Below, piece after piece: positions 59,006 to 64,000 of a DNA stretch of 64,000 nt (positions are counted from its first letter, which is position 1; every line of letters starts with the position of its first letter). The stretch comes from Chloroflexota bacterium. Lineage in GTDB: Bacteria > Chloroflexota > Anaerolineae > Aggregatilineales > J027. Made by a program: the position numbers and the translations under genes. The notes under the pieces are model-generated. The model did not search any database, had not been told where the DNA came from, and saw only the letters and a program-made list of their open reading frames with translations. The stretch lies in NCBI GenBank assembly GCA_024434115.1, contig QMIT01000005.1, positions 1 to 64,000 on the forward strand. The letters are read 5' to 3'.

Positions 59006-60442
59006 ATGCGCAATAAGTTTGTGATCAAGGGTGTTGTGCGTAATCCAGAAACGCGACCTATCGCAGGCTTACAGGTCAAAGCCTACGACGAACAGGGATT
59101 TTTGGTCACGAGTGCCGTCACCAATGAAAATGGCAACATTGCCCTAGAGTGTGACCGGGCACCCAAAAGCATCAAGTTGGTTTACGACAAGAAAATTGTT
59201 AAGACCATTGCCGTTACCAGTACCGTCGAAGACCTCATAGATTTGGGCATTGTCGAGGTTCAATTTATTCCCCCTGCCGAATGGCATATCAAAGGCACCG
59301 TCACCGACAAAATGAGCGGGGAACCCCTGTCCGGCCTAACTGTCCAAGTCTTTGATGTTGACGAAACGGCCTCCGGCGCAACTTATCATGACTGGCTAGG
59401 GCAAGCCATTACGGGTGACAATGGGCAGTTCCACGTCTGGTTCGACACCCACGCCTTTGAGCGGGATGATGTTTCGAGCAGCCCGCCACTGCCGGATATA
59501 CAACTTGTTGTCCGCGATAGTCAAAATGTGGTGATTCATGAGACACCGATTGACCAGAATGTTCCCGGCAAGCCCCATTCCTGCCCGCATTTTCTTTCGC
59601 ATTCGGGCAAGGAATATGAGCTTCAGGTGGATTATGTGACCTGTAAGATTAACAAGGTGGGGCCGGTTCCAATAGCGGACATCACGACCAATGGCTGCGC
59701 CACCTACGCTGGCTTGTCCAATCGGCCATTCGGGGGTCAAACCACCATTAGTGGTCGAATCTGGGGAACCTATGTGGATCACTGGGCGCTGTATTGTGGC
59801 GAAGGCCTTGTAGATTCTCAAGACCCACGCCTCAAGAGCTTGCTGCCGACTTCACCCGAATCCACCCCAACAGGCATCCATTTTCTTGCGACGGGAACTA
59901 ACAAGGTATGGGACGGCCCGATCTATACGGTCCCCGAAAAAATCAAAGTCACAAACGCTCAAGGGCAAGAAGAAGAGAAAACCCTCGAAGGAACTTATAC
60001 GATTGTTCTTGTGGCGTGGTCAAAAACCCCCGGATACCCCGTTGACGAGTATCACGCCTATTGGGACACGCAGCCAGTGGTATTCCACAACAAGATTATC
60101 ACACCGCCCGCCCAAATCTCCGCCCCCCTGCCCGGCACTGCCGTGAGCAAGACCGCCACCGCCAATAAAGTCGCGGTTCAGGGCACTGCTTCTGATGAGT
60201 TCTTCAATAAGTATGCCTTGTTCTGGATTGGCCCCGCCGTTACCGAAGCCCAGTATTCGCAGTTCTCGGCCTATGACGCCAGCACACCTGTCGTCAATGG
60301 GAAATTGGCCGACTGGGATATTGCCAGCTTGCCAGTTGGCCCCTATTTCTTGAGGCTCGAAGTCCATGATCGGGCCATACGCGACGACGGGGCGCGAGTC
60401 CAAAGCGATTGGACTTGGAACACCCTAACGATTGTTGATTAA
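59006..60442 (+). CDS. Multi-domain beta-sandwich protein (transthyretin/Cna-B-like repeats)
   Basis: A 478-residue protein without signal peptide. Domain 1 (about 3-85: VIKGVVRNPETRPIAGLQV, VTNENGNIAL) and domain 2 (about 92-205: HIKGTVTDKMSGEPLSGLTV, AITGDNGQFHVWFD) are carboxypeptidase-regulatory or transthyretin-like folds. The remainder appears to hold one or two Ig/FlgD-like sandwiches (YALFWIGP, LPVGPYFLRLEVHD). GGAGG five bases upstream sets the start; a TTG four codons earlier is rejected because it is part of that site. Such domains bind proteins or glycans. It lies upstream of the caspase-fold peptidase and may be its partner or substrate; function unknown. Confidence 0.8.
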   Translation: MRNKFVIKGVVRNPETRPIAGLQVKAYDEQGFLVTSAVTNENGNIALECDRAPKSIKLVYDKKIVKTIAVTSTVEDLIDLGIVEVQFIPPAEWHIKGTVTDKMSGEPLSGLTVQVFDVDETASGATYHDWLGQAITGDNGQFHVWFDTHAFERDDVSSSPPLPDIQLVVRDSQNVVIHETPIDQNVPGKPHSCPHFLSHSGKEYELQVDYVTCKINKVGPVPIADITTNGCATYAGLSNRPFGGQTTISGRIWGTYVDHWALYCGEGLVDSQDPRLKSLLPTSPESTPTGIHFLATGTNKVWDGPIYTVPEKIKVTNAQGQEEEKTLEGTYTIVLVAWSKTPGYPVDEYHAYWDTQPVVFHNKIITPPAQISAPLPGTAVSKTATANKVAVQGTASDEFFNKYALFWIGPAVTEAQYSQFSAYDASTPVVNGKLADWDIASLPVGPYFLRLEVHDRAIRDDGARVQSDWTWNTLTIVD

Positions 60443-60613
60443 TGTTCTAGGCTGAATCGGCGCCATGACTATACCGATCACTCATGACGCCCTTTCAATC
60501 ACTCATGCCTCCTCTTTTTCCGCTACGGTAGTACATGCAGCACGGCTGGCAAATCTCCTTTAGGCAACTAATGAGTTCAGAGGACGTGATAAACAAGCTG
60601 TTGGCGCTATTTA

Positions 60614-60644
60614 TATAGAGATAGAGACACTCAATGACTCTATA
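60614..60644 (+). other. Hairpin abutting the ribosome binding site of the peptidase gene
   Basis: TATAGAG (60614-60620) pairs with CTCTATA (60638-60644). The 3' arm runs directly into AAGGAGG (60644-60650), so folding could limit translation of the peptidase, for instance in a temperature- or RNA-dependent manner. A T-A-rich stem of 7 bp is weak. Confidence 0.4.
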
Positions 60645-60655
60645 AGGAGGCGAAG

Positions 60656-62044
60656 ATGCCAGACCAACCCTCTACCAAACCCAGCACTTTTTTCCGCAAA
60701 GTGCAGGAGACCGTGCTGCGCCAAAGCAGCTATTCAGAGGTTCATACCACGAATTTCTATCTCCAGCGGGATGTGTTGCCCCGTAACACATCTATCAAAG
60801 CCCGCCAACAGCAAATCAAGCTAGACCGGGATACCGTGATGGTTTTTGCCGATGATATGCCACTAGCGAATTGGGCGCACCCCTGTCGCTATCTGCTGCA
60901 TGATGCTGAATCGGGTGAGTTGTATCGCACAGTGGATGCCCTTTTTCCGCCCTATATGGACGCAAAAGAGACTCCCCGCACCTACATCCCATTTCATCAA
61001 CCCATCAAGTATCCAGACCTTGCTTACTATCCAGTGAAACCTCGCCTTGAACTGCGCTGGCCCATCCGATGGGGCAATCGTTATGCCGTCTTGTTCTCAG
61101 GCGATTCCAACAATCGGCACACCAACGACCTCGAATTTTTGTACCGCACCTTACGCGGCGTCTATGGTGTCCCAGCGGCAAATATCTATGTGCTGAATTA
61201 CGATGGCACCCTCAACTATAGCGGTGGCCCCCAACCCGCGACGACATGGCCCGGCGACAACACAGCCTATCAGATGCCCGTCAATGCGGCAGGCAGTAAA
61301 ACTGAACTCAACAATGTGTTGGATGACCTCAAAAAACGCCTGAAGGCGAATGATAGCTTGCTGATTCACACCAATAATCACGGCACAACCAGCGGTTCGG
61401 AATCGGTGTTATGTTGTTATGGGGCCGACTATCTTGCAAGCGATTTTGCAGCCAAATTAGCCGAACTACCCAAATTCCGTTGCCTTGTCGTCATGATGGA
61501 GCAATGTTTTGCAGGCGGATTCAATCAGCCGATTATCAATAACAGCCCCGCCAGTTATACGAGTGTGGCATCAGCCGCCATTGCGACCCAAACCTCGATT
61601 GGTGGAGCACATTTTGACCCCTTTGCGCGAGACTGGATTGCAGCAATGGCCGGGGCTGATCCCTATGGCAATGCTTTGGTCAGCGACCCCGACACCAATA
61701 ACAATGGCACTGTGACCGCCGCCGAAGCCTATAACTATGCCGATTCGATTCACCACCCCCACGACACGCCGAATTTCAGCGTATCCTCAAATGGGGCACG
61801 TGGTTGTCACTTGGGCATCTCTTGGGCATGGATCAAATTCCCGATTTACTATGAGGTATTCCGTCAGTTTGAGCCAATTTGGGAACGGGTCAAACCCGAG
61901 GAATTTTATCGGCGGGTCGAAGCTGCATTGCCTGAATTGGAGAAATTGGCCGATGAATATGAGCCAGAATATGCAGCACTGGATAAAATGATCGTGCGCC
62001 GTGCATCTGCCATTATTCGACGGGCGGGGCAGCAGCGAAAATAA
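60656..62044 (+). CDS. Caspase-fold cysteine peptidase (C13/legumain-like) with N-terminal prodomain and EF-hand loop
   Basis: A 462-residue protein without signal peptide. The N-terminal domain (about 28-125; VFADDMPLANWAHPCRYLL, FPPY) is also found alone in the next gene. The catalytic domain (about 135-385) has the caspase fold pattern: strand YAVLFSG, ND-x2-FLYRTL, then His242 in LLIHTNNHG and Cys284 in VVMMEQCFAGGF, the His-Gly and Gln-Cys-Phe-x-Gly-Gly motifs of family C13. A canonical 12-residue EF-hand loop (Asp346 to Glu357, DTNNNGTVTAAE) suggests calcium dependence. The C-terminal helical tail (about 395-462) is Glu/Arg-rich. C13-type enzymes cleave after Asn or Asp; specificity here is unknown. 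Confidence 0.85.
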   Translation: MPDQPSTKPSTFFRKVQETVLRQSSYSEVHTTNFYLQRDVLPRNTSIKARQQQIKLDRDTVMVFADDMPLANWAHPCRYLLHDAESGELYRTVDALFPPYMDAKETPRTYIPFHQPIKYPDLAYYPVKPRLELRWPIRWGNRYAVLFSGDSNNRHTNDLEFLYRTLRGVYGVPAANIYVLNYDGTLNYSGGPQPATTWPGDNTAYQMPVNAAGSKTELNNVLDDLKKRLKANDSLLIHTNNHGTTSGSESVLCCYGADYLASDFAAKLAELPKFRCLVVMMEQCFAGGFNQPIINNSPASYTSVASAAIATQTSIGGAHFDPFARDWIAAMAGADPYGNALVSDPDTNNNGTVTAAEAYNYADSIHHPHDTPNFSVSSNGARGCHLGISWAWIKFPIYYEVFRQFEPIWERVKPEEFYRRVEAALPELEKLADEYEPEYAALDKMIVRRASAIIRRAGQQRK

Positions 62045-62105
62045 TTGGCAGGTTGGCCTCTTAGCATCGTTTCGATGAATTGCCTAACAATCGGAAGGCC
62101 TTGAC

Positions 62106-62468
62106 ATGACACTAGATTGGGATCAATTGGCGGCAGTGGCCCGCGATAGCCTGAGCGAGTCAGAACTCCAAACCAGCGTCATATATCTAGACAAGCAGAT
62201 CTATGAGGCGGGGGACGAGGTGCCGTTTAATCGGGGGATGCGGGTGGTGGATGGCTCAGTCGTGCTGGCGTTTGTAGACTTGCAACCCGAGGCGAATTGG
62301 TCACATCCCGCCCGTTATCTTTTTATCGAACCTGATACCGGCAATATGGAGCAGTTGGAGGGTAATTTTTTCCCGCCCTATCGCTCACCCATCCCAGAGA
62401 CGTTTCGGTTAGCTTGGCAGGGGCAGACCGTTCCCGATTGGCCTTTACTGACCAATCAAGCGCTTTGA
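62106..62468 (+). CDS. Stand-alone homologue of the peptidase N-terminal domain (putative inhibitor/immunity protein)
   Basis: A 120-residue protein. Residues about 25-115 align with residues about 33-124 of the peptidase encoded 61 bp upstream: both have V-x2-F-x-D-x3-P-x-ANW-x-HP-x-RYL, a Gly nine residues on, and FPPY. About 17 of 40 core positions are identical by eye. It contains no catalytic residues and no signal peptide. By analogy with stand-alone propeptide-like inhibitors of other cysteine peptidases it may bind and block the peptidase; this is inference. It could also be an adaptor sharing the same binding partner. A terminator-like hairpin follows 12 bp after its stop. Confidence 0.8.
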   Translation: MTLDWDQLAAVARDSLSESELQTSVIYLDKQIYEAGDEVPFNRGMRVVDGSVVLAFVDLQPEANWSHPARYLFIEPDTGNMEQLEGNFFPPYRSPIPETFRLAWQGQTVPDWPLLTNQAL

Positions 62469-62479
62469 AGCGATTTTAG

Positions 62480-62520
62480 CTTACCCAAACGCTTCCACCC
62501 TTAAGGCGTTTGGGTAAGTT
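62480..62520 (+). terminator. Strong hairpin ending the peptidase module
   Basis: CTTACCCAAACGC (62480-62492) and GCGTTTGGGTAAG (62506-62518) form a perfect 13-bp stem with a 13-base loop, followed by TTTGAA. It lies 12 bp after the stop of the small prodomain-like gene and before the recombinase gene. Confidence 0.75.
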
Positions 62521-62630
62521 TGAATAGTGCGACACCGCTCTACCAGAACATTTCCTCTGGAAAGTAAGGTCGCTGCTGATACTTTTGGGCCATCATGTTC
62601 AAAATTTCAATTTATGCGCTATAATTATCT

Positions 62631-63599
62631 ATGATAATGCGAGTTATGGAAGATGATATTTTGAATCTTATGTTACATCCACAGCCTCTCAACCCCCTCG
62701 ATCAAAACCCTGCCGCGATCTTTATCGCCAGCAAACCCTCCGAACACAGCCGCCGCACCATGCACCACGCCCTCGACACCATCGCCAAAATGATTGCCCC
62801 CGACCTCGACGCCCTCCAATTTCAGTGGGAATATTTGCGCTATGCCCACACCGCTATGATTCGTACACACCTGCTCGAACTTGACTATAAACCCGCCACC
62901 GTGAATGTTATGCTGGCAGCCCTGCGGGGTGTCTTAAAGGAGTGTTGGAAGTTGGGGTTAATGTCTGCCGAGGATTATCACCGCGCCGCCGATATTGCGA
63001 ATGTCAAAAACACCACCCTCCCCGCTGGACGTGAACTGACCGCCGGAGAAATTGTCGAACTCTTTCGGGCGTGTAATTTGGACACCACCCCACTCGGCAT
63101 CCGGGACGCCGCCTTAATTGCGATTTTGCGGACGACGGGGTTGCGTCGCGCCGAGGTGGTACGACTGCAAATCGAGGATTATGCCACCTCCACCCGCCGT
63201 CTGGTCATTCATGGCAAGGGGCGCAAAGAACGGGCCGTCTATGTTCCTGAATCGGCTCGCTTCTATCTGACACGCTGGCTGGAAATTCGCGGGGACACTG
63301 CTGACGGGCCGTTGTTGACCGTCATTCGCAAAGGGGGGCATGTTACCCTGAACCCCCTCACCCCCCAGAGCATCTATGACATCCTTGCCAAGCGTGCCCA
63401 ACAAGCCGGGGTGCGCGATTTCAGCCCACACGATTTTCGCCGTACCTTCGCCGGGGATATGTTGGATCGAGGTGCCGATATTGTCACAGTCGCTGGGATT
63501 TTAGGTCATGCCGATGTCAATACCACCCGTCGTTATGACCGCCGCCCCGAAGATGCCAAACGCAAGGCCGCCGATCTCATTTCCTTGCCCATGCCCTGA
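62631..63599 (+). CDS. Tyrosine recombinase / integrase
   Basis: A 322-residue site-specific recombinase, complete. A core-binding (SAM-like) N-terminal domain (about 35-125) is followed by the catalytic domain with Arg172 (TTGLRRAEVV), Lys196 (HGKGRKER), His267-x2-Arg270 (SPHDFRRTF), His293 (GILGHADV) and Tyr302 (TTRRYDRR). All catalytic residues are intact. Length is as for XerC/XerD-like or small integron/phage integrases. The first in-frame ATGs (62631, 62640, 62646) lack a clear ribosome binding site, so the exact start is open. No direct repeat typical of attachment sites was seen beside it. Confidence 0.93.
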   Translation: MIMRVMEDDILNLMLHPQPLNPLDQNPAAIFIASKPSEHSRRTMHHALDTIAKMIAPDLDALQFQWEYLRYAHTAMIRTHLLELDYKPATVNVMLAALRGVLKECWKLGLMSAEDYHRAADIANVKNTTLPAGRELTAGEIVELFRACNLDTTPLGIRDAALIAILRTTGLRRAEVVRLQIEDYATSTRRLVIHGKGRKERAVYVPESARFYLTRWLEIRGDTADGPLLTVIRKGGHVTLNPLTPQSIYDILAKRAQQAGVRDFSPHDFRRTFAGDMLDRGADIVTVAGILGHADVNTTRRYDRRPEDAKRKAADLISLPMP

Positions 63600-64000
63600 T
63601 TATTGCAACAACTGAGTAAGCAGCGTCCGCAATTCAGTCTCAAAATCAATTTTTGGCAGGCTCGGCTCGCTATCGTAAATACCTTTGGCAATCGGCGAGG
63701 GGTGTGCAAATCCTTCCAACCCCGCGACGATGACAAACAACCTCAAGAGCAGTTGTGCCCCTCCAATAGATTGTAAACGAAATACTGCATCAATCCGATC
63801 ACCAAGCTGGCTCAAGTTATCGTACACCCACAATTTATTGGCTCGCAGTTGTTCCGGTGGAATGTTGTATTCAAAAATGATCGGCGACAGTGCCACCAGT
63901 CGCGTAAACAGGGGCCGGGATACAAGTGAATGGACAAGAAGTTCCACAAGGCTCGATTGTGTGAGGCCATGTGTCGGCTCAATGGTCAACAGCGCCTGCT
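63600..64000 (-). CDS. TetR/AcrR-type regulator, 3' part (cut by window edge)
   Basis: The frame is open from the right edge to the stop at 63600 (about 133 codons visible). The sequence matches the C-terminal ligand-binding part of TetR-family regulators: a SSLVELLVHSLVSRPLFTRL helix, LLLRLFVIVAGLEGFAHPSP (the LxxGL..AHPSP motif) and a terminal LRTLLTQLL helix. The DNA-binding N-terminus would lie beyond the window. It is convergent with the recombinase gene, with the stops adjacent. Confidence 0.7.
   Translation of the reverse strand, partial: QALLTIEPTHGLTQSSLVELLVHSLVSRPLFTRLVALSPIIFEYNIPPEQLRANKLWVYDNLSQLGDRIDAVFRLQSIGGAQLLLRLFVIVAGLEGFAHPSPIAKGIYDSEPSLPKIDFETELRTLLTQLLQ

Noticed and set aside
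62480..62640. Attachment site for the tyrosine recombinase
   Set aside because: Only a perfect hairpin is present; no direct repeat pair or tRNA end was found within the window.
1..64000. CRISPR arrays, tRNA or rRNA genes
   Set aside because: No regularly spaced identical repeats with unique spacers and no tRNA- or rRNA-like segments were recognised on either strand by eye.

Overview
This 64 kb window looks like chromosome of a free-living heterotroph. It carries three sugar or oligosaccharide ABC transport systems, each with its own LacI-type repressor, plus many cytoplasmic glycosidases and a Sec-exported (clade II type) nitrous-oxide reductase cluster. I infer a Chloroflexota (Anaerolineae-like) bacterium from the style of the genes: non-lipobox solute-binding proteins, Sec-type NosZ with SCO1 and cytochrome c partners, the SDR/UxaE uronate route, and C-rich dispersed repeats. 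No rRNA, tRNA or CRISPR array was seen, so the lineage is an inference.

Layout. (1) 1-615: no convincing gene; holds the right end of an IS200/IS605-type element with an omegaRNA-like segment. (2) 616-3167, minus: a response regulator, a sensor kinase with a Met/His-rich sensor loop, a SHOCT membrane protein and a Met/His-rich exported protein, probably a metal (copper?) response operon. (3) 3320-7103: a small membrane-anchored protein and a soluble six-PAS histidine kinase. (4) 7326-15552, minus: LacI regulator, CUT1 sugar ABC transporter (binding protein and two permeases), GH3 and GH8 enzymes, with three near-identical operators upstream: a xylo-/gluco-oligosaccharide operon. (5) 15663-29538: an oligopeptide-type ABC transporter followed by a GH31 alpha-xylosidase (minus), a LacI regulator reading the other way, and a GH42 beta-galactosidase / GH29 alpha-fucosidase pair. 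The side-chain set alpha-xylosidase, beta-galactosidase and alpha-fucosidase points to xyloglucan oligosaccharides.

(6) 29628-39189, minus: nosZ, a membrane protein, a natural nosD-nosF gene fusion, nosY, a cupredoxin, a tandem-duplicated cytochrome c, an SCO1 lipoprotein and two Crp/Fnr regulators, headed by a perfect CRP-type palindrome. (7) 39366-58695: a pectin/hexuronate regulon read outward from a shared control region at 44128-44390. To the left are LacI, uxaC, uxaE and kdgK. To the right are a second oligopeptide-type ABC transporter, a heparinase II/III-like protein, an oligogalacturonate lyase, kduI, kduD, kdgF, a fructuronate reductase, uxuA and eda. Together they import oligouronides, split them, and carry both unsaturated and saturated uronates through KDG to pyruvate and glyceraldehyde-3-phosphate.

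(8) 58784-62520: an accessory module that I could not match to a described system. It has a short structured RNA with a terminator, a cytoplasmic beta-sandwich protein, a caspase-fold (C13/legumain-like) cysteine peptidase with an EF-hand loop, and a small protein homologous to the N-terminal domain of that peptidase, which looks like a trans-acting prodomain or inhibitor. (9) 62631-64000: a complete tyrosine recombinase and the 3' part of a TetR-type regulator cut by the window edge.

The best candidates for new biology are the C13 peptidase / stand-alone prodomain module and the NosD-NosF fusion with a well-placed internal start for free NosF. The three LacI/operator pairings follow, one of which closely resembles the E. 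coli lac repressor and operator.
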